DNA of 64,000 bases, from NCBI RefSeq assembly GCF_000238055.2, contig NZ_KE148312.1, forward strand, positions 1,732,501-1,796,500. The letters are read 5' to 3'. The DNA is from Oribacterium parvum ACB1 (GTDB lineage Bacteria > Bacillota > Clostridia > Lachnospirales > Lachnospiraceae). The position numbers and the translations under genes were made by a program. Below the pieces are notes generated by a model, which saw nothing but the letters and a program-made list of their open reading frames with translations, did not search any database and had not been told where the DNA came from. Shown piece by piece: positions 45,313 to 55,116 of this stretch; position 1 is the first letter of the stretch, and each line of letters begins with the position of its first letter.

Positions 45313-47292
45313 TTGTACGCTGAAGTCATTGTAGACATTAGCCATGAGGCCATTGATAAAAGCTTTAGCTATAGGATTCCCAAAGACATGGAACTCCATG
45401 TAGGGGATCCTGTTTTAGTTCCCTTCGGAAGGGAAAAAAAGAGAGCCTATGTGATAAAGATGAGTGATACTTCGGAGTACCCGGAGGATAAAATCCGAGA
45501 TATTATTTCCCCATTGAAAAAGGAATTCTCTTTGGAAAATACGCTTCTGGATCTTGCGATTTGGATGAGTAGGGAATACGGATGCACTTTAAACCAGTGT
45601 TTAAAAACGGTTCTTCCTGTTAAAAAGAAAATAAAAAAAAGAGGAAAGACCGGAGAGCTTCTTTTAAAGCGAGAGACAGCTCCTGTAGAGCTTAATCAGG
45701 AACAAAAGGGTGTCCTTCAAGGGATTCGCAACAGTTTTTCCAAAGGCGGGACTTCCGCGTTACTTTTCGGCGTGACGGGATCGGGAAAGACAGAGGTTTA
45801 TTTACAGCTTATGGAGGACTATATTCGGGAAGGAAAGGAAGTGATTTTCTTGATTCCGGAAATATCCTTAAGCTTTCAGACCCGTTCCCGTATAGAACAG
45901 CGCTTTCCAGGCATGCTCTCCGTTCTTCATTCCAAGATGAGCCAGGGAGAACGAGCGGAAAGCATGGAGAAATGTCGTTTAGGAGAAGTGAAGATTCTTA
46001 TGGGGCCTCGTTCTGCCCTGTTTGCACCGTTTTCCAATCTTGGTCTCATTATTATGGATGAGGAGCAGGATCGTTCTTATAAGTCGGAAACGACTCCTCG
46101 CTATGAAACAAGAGAAGTTGCGAGAAAGAGGGCGGAGTTTTCAAAAGCAAAAGTTTTATACGGTACGGCAACTCCTTCTGTACAGATTTTTTCAGAGGTG
46201 GAGAAAGGAGCGCTTCCCTGTTTTAGAATGGAGAATAGAGCTAAGAGTGGGAGCATGCTACCCAAAATCCATATCGTGGATTTGAAAAAAGAGCTGGAAG
46301 AAGGGAATCGCTCTATTTTTTCAAGAGCTTTAGAAAAAGCGGTTCGGGAACGCTTGGAAAAAGGGGAGCAGACCATGCTCTTTATGAATAGAAGGGGTTA
46401 CGCTCCTTTTGTAAGCTGCAGAAAATGCGGAGAGGCTCTGCGCTGCCCCCACTGCGATGTAAGTCTGAATCTGCATAAAAACGGAATTTTGCAGTGTCAC
46501 TATTGTGGTTACCAAAGTATTTTACCGAAGAACTGCCCGCATTGCGGAAGCAAGTACTTGGCGGCATTCGGTGTAGGAACGGAAAAGCTGGAAAGCATCT
46601 GCCATGCCGTGTTTCCGAAAGCCAAAATTTTACGAATGGATCGGGATACGACTCGAAAAAAAGGAAAGTACGAAGAAATTTTACAGGAATTTTCAGAGGA
46701 AAAGGCGGATATCCTTCTTGGAACCCAGATGATTGTAAAGGGACATGATTTCCCGAACCTTACTTTAGTCGGGATTTTGGCAGCGGATCAGATTTTTTTG
46801 CAATCGGATTTTCAGGCGGGAGAATGGGCATACCAGTTGCTCACGCAAGTTTCCGGAAGGGCGGGGCGCGGAGAGAAAGAGGGTGAAGTCATCATTCAGA
46901 GCTATCAGCCTGATAATGCCACCTTGAAACTTGCTGTTAGGCAAGACTATATAAAGTTTTATGAGGAAGAAAAAAGATTTAGAAAAAGGCTTTCCTACCC
47001 TCCTTTTTCCAAAATGTTGGCCATTCAATGTATTTATACGGAGGAAGCGTATCTTGATTTGATCCTTGAAAAACTGCTTCCGAGGTTTCAGGGAAAGACG
47101 GAGGAAGCGGGGGGAGAAATCTATGGCCCCTTTCCTGCTACAGTATATAAACTGAAAGATAATTTTAGAAAAATCATCTATATTAAGCATGACTCCCATG
47201 ATATAATTCTGCAATTAAGGGACAGTTTTATTCAAGATTTAAAAAAGGTAGATAAAAGGAATTTGATTTTATTGCAGTTTGATCTCCTATAA
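45313..47292 (+). CDS. priA: primosomal protein PriA, short form
   Basis: Helicase that restarts stalled replication forks. TTG start with AAGGAG 5 bases upstream. 659 residues, shorter than the usual 730-830. The N-terminal 3'-DNA-binding domain (about 1-105) is present, but Walker A GVTGSGKTE already lies at about 153, so the winged-helix segment normally between them appears to be missing. Motif II is DEEQ (249-252) rather than DEEH. The eight zinc-binding cysteines (about 369-410) are intact. Confidence 0.92.
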   Translation: MYAEVIVDISHEAIDKSFSYRIPKDMELHVGDPVLVPFGREKKRAYVIKMSDTSEYPEDKIRDIISPLKKEFSLENTLLDLAIWMSREYGCTLNQCLKTVLPVKKKIKKRGKTGELLLKRETAPVELNQEQKGVLQGIRNSFSKGGTSALLFGVTGSGKTEVYLQLMEDYIREGKEVIFLIPEISLSFQTRSRIEQRFPGMLSVLHSKMSQGERAESMEKCRLGEVKILMGPRSALFAPFSNLGLIIMDEEQDRSYKSETTPRYETREVARKRAEFSKAKVLYGTATPSVQIFSEVEKGALPCFRMENRAKSGSMLPKIHIVDLKKELEEGNRSIFSRALEKAVRERLEKGEQTMLFMNRRGYAPFVSCRKCGEALRCPHCDVSLNLHKNGILQCHYCGYQSILPKNCPHCGSKYLAAFGVGTEKLESICHAVFPKAKILRMDRDTTRKKGKYEEILQEFSEEKADILLGTQMIVKGHDFPNLTLVGILAADQIFLQSDFQAGEWAYQLLTQVSGRAGRGEKEGEVIIQSYQPDNATLKLAVRQDYIKFYEEEKRFRKRLSYPPFSKMLAIQCIYTEEAYLDLILEKLLPRFQGKTEEAGGEIYGPFPATVYKLKDNFRKIIYIKHDSHDIILQLRDSFIQDLKKVDKRNLILLQFDLL

Positions 47293-47363
47293 TACCGAAA
47301 AAAATGGATTCCACTTTAGACTAAGACAGGATTATTTAGGTGGAAAAAGAGATATTTCGGATT

Positions 47364-47456
47364 AAGAAAAAAACGAAGAATAAAAAAAGAAGAATAAAGA
47401 AAAATAATACAAAGAAATAAAGAAAAAGACGAGAAAGAGAAGAAAAGGGGAAGAAA
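47364..47456 (+). other. purine-rich leader before def
   Basis: About 90 bases of mostly A and G, with few C or T, directly before the def start codon. Together with 47293-47363 it forms the gap between priA and def; no terminator or promoter was recognised. The ribosome binding site GGGGAAG is at its end. Confidence 0.6.
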
Positions 47457-47951
47457 ATGGCTATTCGTACAATCAGAACCATAGGAGATTCCATTTTGGA
47501 GAAAAAAACCAAACCGGTGAAGGAAATGACAGAACGTCTTCAAGAATTGATTTCCGATATGTTTGAGACTATGTATGATGCAAACGGTGTGGGTCTTGCC
47601 GCTCCTCAGGTGGGAATTCTGAAACAGATATTTGTGGTGGATATCGGCGATGGCAACCGTTATGTTGCGATTAATCCGGAGATTCGAACTCTGGGAGAAG
47701 AGGTACAGACGGGAGAAGAAGGCTGTCTTTCCGTTCCGGGAAAGGAGGGAATTGTTACCCGTCCGATGAAGATCGAGGTGAAGGCCTTAGATCAAAATAT
47801 GCAGGAATATACGCTGGAAGCAAGCGGCTTTTTGGCAAGGGCTTTTTCTCATGAAAATGACCATTTAAACGGAATTCTCTATACCGAGAAAGTAGAGGGA
47901 GAGCTGGAGGATGTAGTTTATGAGGAATTGGACGAGGAGGAAGCGATTTGA
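47457..47951 (+). CDS. def: peptide deformylase
   Basis: Removes the formyl group from new proteins. 164 residues with the three metal motifs: GVGLAAPQVG (from about 44), EEGCLSVPG (about 88-96) and HENDH (132-136). Stop overlaps the fmt start (TTGA), so the two are coupled. Head of the conserved def-fmt-rsmB-rlmN-stp-prkC-rsgA-rpe cluster. Confidence 0.96.
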   Translation: MAIRTIRTIGDSILEKKTKPVKEMTERLQELISDMFETMYDANGVGLAAPQVGILKQIFVVDIGDGNRYVAINPEIRTLGEEVQTGEEGCLSVPGKEGIVTRPMKIEVKALDQNMQEYTLEASGFLARAFSHENDHLNGILYTEKVEGELEDVVYEELDEEEAI

Positions 47952-48967
47952 AAATAGTCTTTATGGGTACTCCTGATTTTGCTGTGGAAAGCCTGGAAGC
48001 CATTCATGAGGCAGGTCATGAGATCCTCATGGTTGTAAGCCAGGAGGATAAGGCAAAAGGAAGAAAGGGAATTATAGAAAAGACTCCGGTTAAAAAAGCT
48101 GCGGAAAGCTTAGGCATTCCCGTTCTGTCCACCAAGCGATTAAGGGAGGATAGAGACTGTATAGAGCGAATCCGAAGTCTTGCTCCGGATTGTATAGTTG
48201 TTACAGCCTTCGGACAGATTTTACCGAAGGAGGTACTCGATATTCCAAGAATCGCCCCCGTTAATGTCCACGCTTCTTTGCTTCCTCGCTATAGAGGTGC
48301 GTCCCCGATTCAGCAGGCTGTTCTCATGGGGGATAAGGAAAGCGGTATTACGACGATGCGTATGGCAGAGGGGTTAGATACGGGAGATATTCTTGTACAG
48401 GATAAATTGAACTTAGAGCCCGGAGAGACTGCCGAGAGTCTCTTTCTTAAGTTAGGGACACTATCTCGATCTTCTATCATAAAAACTCTGGAAGAACTGG
48501 AAAAGGGAGGAATAAGTCCTATTCCGCAAAAGGAAGAAGAAGCAAGTTATACAGGAATTATTAAGAAAAAGGACGGCTTTATCAATTGGAATCTGGAAGC
48601 AATCGTAATAGAGAGAAAGGTGAGAGGCTATATTCCCTGGCCCAATGCAATCAGTATTCTTCCCAATGGGAAGAGCTTTAAGATTTGGAAGGCGGATGTA
48701 GTGGAAGAAAAGAGAGAAGCCTTACTTTCTTTGGGGAAGATACAAACAGAGGATATTGAAAAATATTTGGCTGAAAAGATGCAGGAAGCCTATATTCCGG
48801 AAGAGGGAAGAGGCGAGTTTTTCAGTTCAAAAGACAAAAAGGAACTATTTGTAACTACGGGAAAAGGTCTTTTAAAAGTAGAGGATCTTCAGGTAGAAGG
48901 AAAGAATAGGATGCCTGCCGCAGAGTTCTTAAGAGGATATGTAGTTGGAGACGGAAAAAAGAGATAA
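47948..48967 (+). CDS. fmt: methionyl-tRNA formyltransferase
   Basis: Formylates initiator Met-tRNA with 10-formyl-THF. 339 residues; TTG start with GGAGG upstream, overlapping the def stop. The catalytic N-terminal domain contains NVHASLLPRYRGASPIQ and the C-terminal domain that binds tRNA is present. fhs upstream supplies its cofactor, though in another transcript. Confidence 0.95.
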   Translation: MKIVFMGTPDFAVESLEAIHEAGHEILMVVSQEDKAKGRKGIIEKTPVKKAAESLGIPVLSTKRLREDRDCIERIRSLAPDCIVVTAFGQILPKEVLDIPRIAPVNVHASLLPRYRGASPIQQAVLMGDKESGITTMRMAEGLDTGDILVQDKLNLEPGETAESLFLKLGTLSRSSIIKTLEELEKGGISPIPQKEEEASYTGIIKKKDGFINWNLEAIVIERKVRGYIPWPNAISILPNGKSFKIWKADVVEEKREALLSLGKIQTEDIEKYLAEKMQEAYIPEEGRGEFFSSKDKKELFVTTGKGLLKVEDLQVEGKNRMPAAEFLRGYVVGDGKKR

Positions 48968-50270
48968 AAACAAAAAAAGAAGTTTTCGGAGGGAAAAGCG
49001 GCAAACAGGAGAAGGGCAAGCTCATCGTGAGCCTGTTCTTCAGCAGAAAACGGAAAGAGAAGCAGTGATAGAGCTGCTTTATTCCGTATTTGAAGAAGGT
49101 GTATTTTTACACTTGGCTTTACGGAGGCTCTTTGCGGAAGCTCCCTATTTTGATACTCGAAAAAGAGCCTTTATTACCAAGCTTAGTCATGGAACAGTGG
49201 AACGATATATTCAACTGGATTATTTTCTTTCACTTTATTCGAAAACGCCTATTGAGAAGATGAAGCCTATTCTCTTGCAGGCAATGCGCCTTTCCGTTTA
49301 TCAACTTCTTTTTTTGGATAAGATTCCGCCTCATGCGGCCATTAATGAGAGCTTAAATTATTTAAAGAAAAGAAAATTACAGGGACTTGTTCCTTTTGCC
49401 AATGCAGTTTTACGAAATATCAATAAGGATAAAGAGCGATTACTCGAAGAACTTAAGTCCAAGCACAGGGAGGATGCGATTGGTCTTGCCTTACCCGATG
49501 CACTTTTTTCATTCTTAAAGAAGGACTACGGCTTAGAGGATACCATACGAATTGCAAAGGCTTTCCTTTCTGAGGAAGGAGGCTTTTTCATCCGCAATGA
49601 AAAAGGAGAAGGAGAAAGGGTTTCCGGAAATATCATGGAAGAAGAGCGTTTTCTTTCGGGCGATGTGACTATTCAGGACTTATCCTCTCAAGAGGTAGCG
49701 AAGCTTGCTCATCTGAAAGAAGGAGCTAAGATTTTGGATTGTTGCAGTGCTCCCGGAGGAAAGGCCTGTCATCTTGCAAGTCTTTTTGGAGAAAGTGCCG
49801 TGGTTTACGCAAGGGATGAAAAGCAGGATAAACTCTACCTTATCGAAGAAAATCAAAAACGTCTGGGGTTAAAGAATATGCGGATAGAAGCCTGGGATGC
49901 CAGGGTGGAGGATCTTCAATTTTTGGAAAATGGAGAAGGTTGTCTGGATTTGGTTCTTTGCGATGTACCCTGTTCGGGACTTGGAGTAATCGGGAAAAAA
50001 GCGGATTTACGTCTGCATTTTTCAGAGGAAGGAGTAAAGTCTCTTCAAAAATTGCAAAGAGAGATTCTCTCTACGGTGCAGAAGTATGTAAAGCCGGGAG
50101 GACAGCTGATTTACTCTACCTGTACGCTTTCCAAGGCGGAAAATGAGGAAAACAGGGATTACATTCTTTCTCATTTTCCTTATAAACTCGAGAAAGAAAA
50201 AAAATTTTATCCGGGAGAGCCCGGAGACGGATTTTACTATGCGAGCTTTATAAAAAAAGCTAAAGCATAA
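48945..50270 (+). CDS. rsmB: 16S rRNA (cytosine-967 C5) methyltransferase
   Basis: 441 residues: an N-terminal NusB-like RNA-binding domain (about 35-170) and a methyltransferase domain with SAPGGKACHLA, catalytic DVPCSGLG (Cys 343) and STCT (Cys 393). The TTG at 48945 overlaps fmt by 23 bases; the exact start is uncertain, as the first 30 residues are charged and poorly conserved. Confidence 0.9.
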   Translation: METEKRDKNKKRSFRREKRQTGEGQAHREPVLQQKTEREAVIELLYSVFEEGVFLHLALRRLFAEAPYFDTRKRAFITKLSHGTVERYIQLDYFLSLYSKTPIEKMKPILLQAMRLSVYQLLFLDKIPPHAAINESLNYLKKRKLQGLVPFANAVLRNINKDKERLLEELKSKHREDAIGLALPDALFSFLKKDYGLEDTIRIAKAFLSEEGGFFIRNEKGEGERVSGNIMEEERFLSGDVTIQDLSSQEVAKLAHLKEGAKILDCCSAPGGKACHLASLFGESAVVYARDEKQDKLYLIEENQKRLGLKNMRIEAWDARVEDLQFLENGEGCLDLVLCDVPCSGLGVIGKKADLRLHFSEEGVKSLQKLQREILSTVQKYVKPGGQLIYSTCTLSKAENEENRDYILSHFPYKLEKEKKFYPGEPGDGFYYASFIKKAKA

Positions 50271-50378
50271 TCAAAAGCAAAGATATAAAATAGGGTTCAA
50301 TCAATAGAGTTTAAAAAGAAAAAAGTCATTATCAACATAAAGATAGCTTTTACTCAATGTCCATATAGGAAGAGGAGA

Positions 50379-51431
50379 ATGCAAAATTTAAGGGATTTAG
50401 AAGAAAATGAAATAGAGGCATGGGTGCTGGAACAGCATTTTCCAAAGTACAGAACTAAGCAGATTTTTCAGTGGGTACAGGAAAAGGATGTCGAGGACTT
50501 TCAGGCGATGGAGAATTTGCCTAAGGACTTAAGGGAGAAACTCAGCAAGGACTTCACCCTTAAGCTCCCGAAGCTCTATCGCCGTTATGTTTCTCAAATC
50601 GACGGTACGGAAAAGTTCCTTTTCGAATTGTCGGATGGACATCGAATCGAGTCCGTCTTTATGGAATACCGCCATGGAAATACCGCTTGCATATCCACGC
50701 AGGTCGGCTGCAAGATGGGCTGTGCTTTTTGTGCTTCAACTCTATCCGGTCTGGCAAGAAATCTAAGTTCCGGAGAGATGCTTGGGCAGATTGTGGCCAT
50801 GGAAAAAATAACGGGCAAGAAGATATCCAATGTGGTTCTTATGGGATCGGGAGAGCCTTTAGACAATTATGACGAGGTACTTCGATTTATTCGCTTAATC
50901 AGTGGTAAAACGGGAAGAAATCTTTCTCAGAGAAATATAACGCTTTCCACCTGCGGGATTGTGCCGAAGATTCGAGAGCTTGCCGAAGAAGGCCTAGGAA
51001 TTACTTTGGCTTTAAGTCTTCATGCCTCCACGGATGAAAAGCGAAAGAAAATTATGCCGATTGCCTATCGATATGCTCTTTCCGATGTAATGGATGCGGT
51101 TCGCTTTTATTTTCAGAAGACGGGAAGAAGAGTCAGCTTTGAATATGCTTTGGTGCTCGGCATGAATGACGGCGAGGAGGATGTACTTGCGCTTACAAAG
51201 CTTTTAAAGAAAAAGGGAGTCCATTTTCCCGCCCATGTCAACCTGATCCCGGTGAATCCGATTAAGGAAAGAGATTTTAGCGCGCCGGATCGAAAAAAAA
51301 TTCAGCGCTTTAAAGAAGGCTTGGAAAAAAATGGCATTGCTTGTACTATAAGAAGAGAAATGGGAAGCGATATCTCCGGCGCTTGCGGACAGCTAAGAAG
51401 GGATGCAGAGCTGGAAGAAAGGGAAGACTGA
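50379..51431 (+). CDS. rlmN: 23S rRNA (adenine-2503 C2) methyltransferase
   Basis: Radical SAM enzyme that methylates A2503 of 23S rRNA and some tRNAs. 350 residues with the cluster motif CKMGCAFC (Cys 111, 115, 118), the GSGEPLDNYD block and the late substrate cysteine (GACGQL). AGAGGAGA precedes the ATG. Stop overlaps the stp start. Confidence 0.95.
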   Translation: MQNLRDLEENEIEAWVLEQHFPKYRTKQIFQWVQEKDVEDFQAMENLPKDLREKLSKDFTLKLPKLYRRYVSQIDGTEKFLFELSDGHRIESVFMEYRHGNTACISTQVGCKMGCAFCASTLSGLARNLSSGEMLGQIVAMEKITGKKISNVVLMGSGEPLDNYDEVLRFIRLISGKTGRNLSQRNITLSTCGIVPKIRELAEEGLGITLALSLHASTDEKRKKIMPIAYRYALSDVMDAVRFYFQKTGRRVSFEYALVLGMNDGEEDVLALTKLLKKKGVHFPAHVNLIPVNPIKERDFSAPDRKKIQRFKEGLEKNGIACTIRREMGSDISGACGQLRRDAELEERED

Positions 51432-52174
51432 TGCAGTTTTTTGCGAAGACCGATCAGGGGAAAATGAGAAAAATGAACCAGGACTTTCTTTTTGCGACAA
51501 AGGAAGCTCTCGGTGTATTTCCGAATTTGTTTTTGCTGGCGGACGGGATGGGAGGTCATAAGGCGGGAGATTATGCGTCTCGCTATTTAGTGGAAAGTCT
51601 TGCCTCCTATGTTACAGAGAGCTCGGGAGAAAGTCCGGTGCATTGCTTGGATAAAGGAATAGAACGCATCAATGCTGAATTATATTCCTTGTCTCAAAAT
51701 AATGTTAACCTGCACGGAATGGGAAGTACCCTGGTTACGGCATTTGTGGAGGATCGTGTTCTCTTTCTTGCCAATGTTGGGGACAGTAGAGCCTATATTT
51801 TTCGTAAAAACCGATTGAAGCAGCTTACGAAGGATCACAGCTATGTGGAGGAAAAGATAAGGCGCGGAGAAATGGTGCGCGGTTCCAAAGAATATTATAC
51901 GCATAAAAACTACATTACCCGTGCCGTAGGAGCGGAGAGGCAAGTGGCAGTGGATTTTTTTGAGGAAGAGCTGGAAGAAGGAGATTTATTTTTTCTCTGT
52001 TCTGACGGTTTAAGCAATATGGTAGATAGTGAAAGTATCGCACAGATTTTAAAGGAAAAGGTAAGTCTGGAAGAAAAAGGACAGGCACTGATTGATTTGG
52101 CCAATATCAATGGGGGAAAAGATAATATTGCTTTGATTTTAGTCAACCCGTTTGGAAAGGAGCAGGGAAGATGA
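51431..52174 (+). CDS. stp: PP2C-type serine/threonine phosphatase
   Basis: 247 residues; reverses phosphorylation by the neighbouring kinase. Metal motifs MNQDF, LADGMGGHKAGD, SDGLSNM and GGKDNIALILV are all present. The ATG at 51431 overlaps the rlmN stop (TGATG); a longer frame into rlmN is not used. Coupled to prkC by an ATGA overlap. Confidence 0.95.
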   Translation: MQFFAKTDQGKMRKMNQDFLFATKEALGVFPNLFLLADGMGGHKAGDYASRYLVESLASYVTESSGESPVHCLDKGIERINAELYSLSQNNVNLHGMGSTLVTAFVEDRVLFLANVGDSRAYIFRKNRLKQLTKDHSYVEEKIRRGEMVRGSKEYYTHKNYITRAVGAERQVAVDFFEEELEEGDLFFLCSDGLSNMVDSESIAQILKEKVSLEEKGQALIDLANINGGKDNIALILVNPFGKEQGR

Positions 52175-54183
52175 AGATAGAGAAGGATGCCCTGCTTCAA
52201 GGGCGTTATCAAATAGAAGGTCTTATAGGGGAAGGCGGAATGAGCTATGTCTATAAGGCAAAGGACAAAAAATTGGGACGTATCGTTGCCATTAAAGTGC
52301 TGAAAGAACAGTATGCGGAAGATAAGGAATTTATCAGTAAATTTCAGGAGGAAGCAAGGTCTGCGGCAAAACTGAATCATTTAAATATTGTATCCACCTT
52401 TGATACGGTAGATGAAGGGAATCTTCATTTTATCGTTATGGAACTTGTAGAAGGCGTTACCCTTAAGAATTTTATTCAGAGAAAGGGAAGACTTAGCGAG
52501 AGAGAATCCATCGGAATTGCTTTACAGTTAATTGACGGAATCGATATTGCGCATAAGATGGGTGTGATTCATCGTGATATAAAACCGCAAAACATTATTA
52601 TCAGTACGGAAGGGGTAGTAAAGATCGCAGACTTCGGTATAGCAGGAGTTGCCAGTCAGGAAGCGGCAAATACGGCTGTTATGGGATCGGTTCATTATAT
52701 ATCTCCGGAGCAGGCAAAGCGGGGAATCAGTGATGCCCGCTCGGATATCTATTCCTTCTCCTGCGTACTTTACGAAATGTTGACGGGGAAGGTGCCGTAT
52801 GCAGGAGAAGATTCCATGTCTGTGGTATTTTCACACTTGGAAGATCCTATTCCAAGAGTAAGGGATAGTGTAAAAGAGCTTTCGAAAGCCATTGATTATA
52901 TTGTGTGGAGAGGAATGCAAAAGAAGGCCTCTCTTCGTTATCAGAATATTTCCGATATGGGAGAGGACCTGCAGCTTGCCCTTGATGATCCGGAAGGCAG
53001 TTTCCTTTCGGAAAGAGAAGAGGAAGGAAGCAGGATTTTCGGCAGAAAGGAAATGGACCAAGGCATCAGCAATCTTTACAAGGGGCTTGCGATTGCATCT
53101 GTTATTTTGATTGCAGGAGTTTTTCTCTTCCTCGGCTACAAGGTGGTAGGGGTTCTTCGTTCTGTAAAAAGCATTTCAGGTGAGTCGGAAACAGCAATGA
53201 AAGTGACGGAAGAAAGTACGCAGGTAGCCATTACCATTTCCGCCTTAGACAATCTTCTTCCGGAAATCGTAGGAAAAACGGTGTCGGAAGCGGAGGATTT
53301 TTTATCGAATTATGATATCCATATTTATCCGGAAAAGGAAGAATACTCCGATCAATATGAAGAGGGACAGATTATCTCTTATCCCGGCGGGAAATACAGT
53401 ACGCACAGTCGTCTTTATGTTACCCTCTCCAAGGGACCGAAAGATATCCGCTTTTATGATCCGAGTGCTCCTTCGGACTTAAGTGAACTGCAAAAGATGA
53501 GTCTTTCCGACTTGGAAATCAAGTTAAAGGATAGAAAGATTGCCTATACGGTTGTGGAAGAAGCTTCCGATACGGTAGAAAAGGGCTATATCATCCGTAC
53601 CAATAAAGCCAGTACCAAGGAGCCCGGGGAATTACTTATCACGGTAAGCAGCGGCCAAAGTACAGCGCCTGTTCTTATGCCTGATTTGACTAATCTTAGT
53701 GAGGAAGAGGCTATTAGCGTATTAGAAGAAGAAGGGCTTACTCTGGGTAATATCAGTTATATTCCCAGCAATACAGTGGAAAAGGGATATGTAATAAGTC
53801 AAAGTGTTCCAACGGAAACCTATGTGGAAACAGGTCAGGCTATTTCTTTTAGTGTAAGCTCCGGTTCGGAAGGAAAGTCCAGAAACGGACAGGAAAAGGC
53901 TTGGGTATCGAGTATCAATCAAAGTGTGAGTATCGGTAGCGGCGGTCCGGGGGTTTCCGGTACGGTATTGGTTGTAGTGTATCTTAAACAGGATATTAAC
54001 GGAGAGACCCGTTATACTACCTTACAGTCTGCAAGAACCTATGCATTGGGGAGTGAAATGCAGCTAAGTTTAAATCGAATTGCCGGAGCAAGTGGTGTTT
54101 CCAAGGGAACCATTGAGGTTGTGGATGCTGAAAATGATCGAATTTTAGCATCTTATGATTTAGACTTCCACCCGGAGGGCTAG
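52171..54183 (+). CDS. prkC: PASTA-domain Ser/Thr kinase
   Basis: 670 residues. Kinase domain with GEGGMSYVYKA (from about 20), HRDIKPQN (134-141) and DFG; one membrane helix (about 305-326); three PASTA domains outside (about 350-545) that bind peptidoglycan fragments; and a C-terminal domain of about 110 residues found in clostridial homologues. Senses wall state and controls division and wall synthesis. Confidence 0.94.
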   Translation: MKIEKDALLQGRYQIEGLIGEGGMSYVYKAKDKKLGRIVAIKVLKEQYAEDKEFISKFQEEARSAAKLNHLNIVSTFDTVDEGNLHFIVMELVEGVTLKNFIQRKGRLSERESIGIALQLIDGIDIAHKMGVIHRDIKPQNIIISTEGVVKIADFGIAGVASQEAANTAVMGSVHYISPEQAKRGISDARSDIYSFSCVLYEMLTGKVPYAGEDSMSVVFSHLEDPIPRVRDSVKELSKAIDYIVWRGMQKKASLRYQNISDMGEDLQLALDDPEGSFLSEREEEGSRIFGRKEMDQGISNLYKGLAIASVILIAGVFLFLGYKVVGVLRSVKSISGESETAMKVTEESTQVAITISALDNLLPEIVGKTVSEAEDFLSNYDIHIYPEKEEYSDQYEEGQIISYPGGKYSTHSRLYVTLSKGPKDIRFYDPSAPSDLSELQKMSLSDLEIKLKDRKIAYTVVEEASDTVEKGYIIRTNKASTKEPGELLITVSSGQSTAPVLMPDLTNLSEEEAISVLEEEGLTLGNISYIPSNTVEKGYVISQSVPTETYVETGQAISFSVSSGSEGKSRNGQEKAWVSSINQSVSIGSGGPGVSGTVLVVVYLKQDINGETRYTTLQSARTYALGSEMQLSLNRIAGASGVSKGTIEVVDAENDRILASYDLDFHPEG

Positions 54184-54184
54184 C

Positions 54185-55081
54185 ATGGTAGGAAAAATCA
54201 TCAAAGGCGTAGGTGGATTTTATTATGTACATACAAAGTCCGGCGTTTATGAATGCCATGCTAAGGGACTCTTTCGAAATAAAAAAGAAAAACCCTTGGT
54301 GGGGGACATGGTGGAGCTTTGTCCTGTTCCGGATAGTGAAAAGGAACATTGCGGACAGATCTTAAATATTTTGGAAAGAAAGAATTCTTTGATTCGTCCT
54401 TTGGTTAGTAATATTGATCAAGCTGTGCTGGTTTTTTCGCTAAAGAGTCCCGATCCTTCCTTTCCCTTAATCGATCGCTTTCTTTTGCATTTGGAGGTGC
54501 GAGAGATTCCTTGTCTTATCTTCTTTAATAAAAAGGATCTTTTGGAAGAGAAGGATGCAGCATTTGTTAATGAGATAAAGTGCATTTATGAAAAGGCGGA
54601 AATCCCCGTATACTTCTTTCAAGGGAATACAGAGAGGGATAAAGAGGCGATATTCTCTCTTCTAAAGGGGAAGACGACGGTATTTTCCGGACCGTCCGGA
54701 GTAGGAAAATCTACGATAATCAATCTTCTTCTTGGAGAAGAGCGTATGGAAACGGGGGAGCTTTCCGAGAAGATTTCTCGTGGAAAAAACACAACGAGAC
54801 ATGCGGAATTTTTTGCAATAGCTGAAGACAGCTATGTCCTTGATACTCCAGGCTTTACATCCCTTTTTCCGCCGGAGATATCACCGGAAAATCTTCGCTA
54901 TTTTTATCCCGAGTTTGAAAAATATAGAGAAACATGTCACTATAACAGCTGTGTGCATATCGGAGAACGAAAAGCGGACTGTGCAGTAAAGAGGGCGGTT
55001 GCGGCAGGGATGATTTCCGACAGGCGCTATGAGAGCTATAAAAAGCTGTATTTGGAACTGATAGAGGAAAGAAAGCAATAG
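54185..55081 (+). CDS. rsgA: ribosome small-subunit GTPase RsgA
   Basis: 298 residues. N-terminal OB fold, circularly permuted GTPase with GPSGVGKS (about 169-176) preceded by the NKKD motif, and a C-terminal zinc knuckle (Cys 251, Cys 256, His 258, Cys 264). Checks maturation of the 30S subunit. Begins one base after the prkC stop. Confidence 0.95.
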   Translation: MVGKIIKGVGGFYYVHTKSGVYECHAKGLFRNKKEKPLVGDMVELCPVPDSEKEHCGQILNILERKNSLIRPLVSNIDQAVLVFSLKSPDPSFPLIDRFLLHLEVREIPCLIFFNKKDLLEEKDAAFVNEIKCIYEKAEIPVYFFQGNTERDKEAIFSLLKGKTTVFSGPSGVGKSTIINLLLGEERMETGELSEKISRGKNTTRHAEFFAIAEDSYVLDTPGFTSLFPPEISPENLRYFYPEFEKYRETCHYNSCVHIGERKADCAVKRAVAAGMISDRRYESYKKLYLELIEERKQ

Positions 55082-55116
55082 TTGTAAAAATTTATAGAAA
55101 AGAAAGAGAGAAAAAA

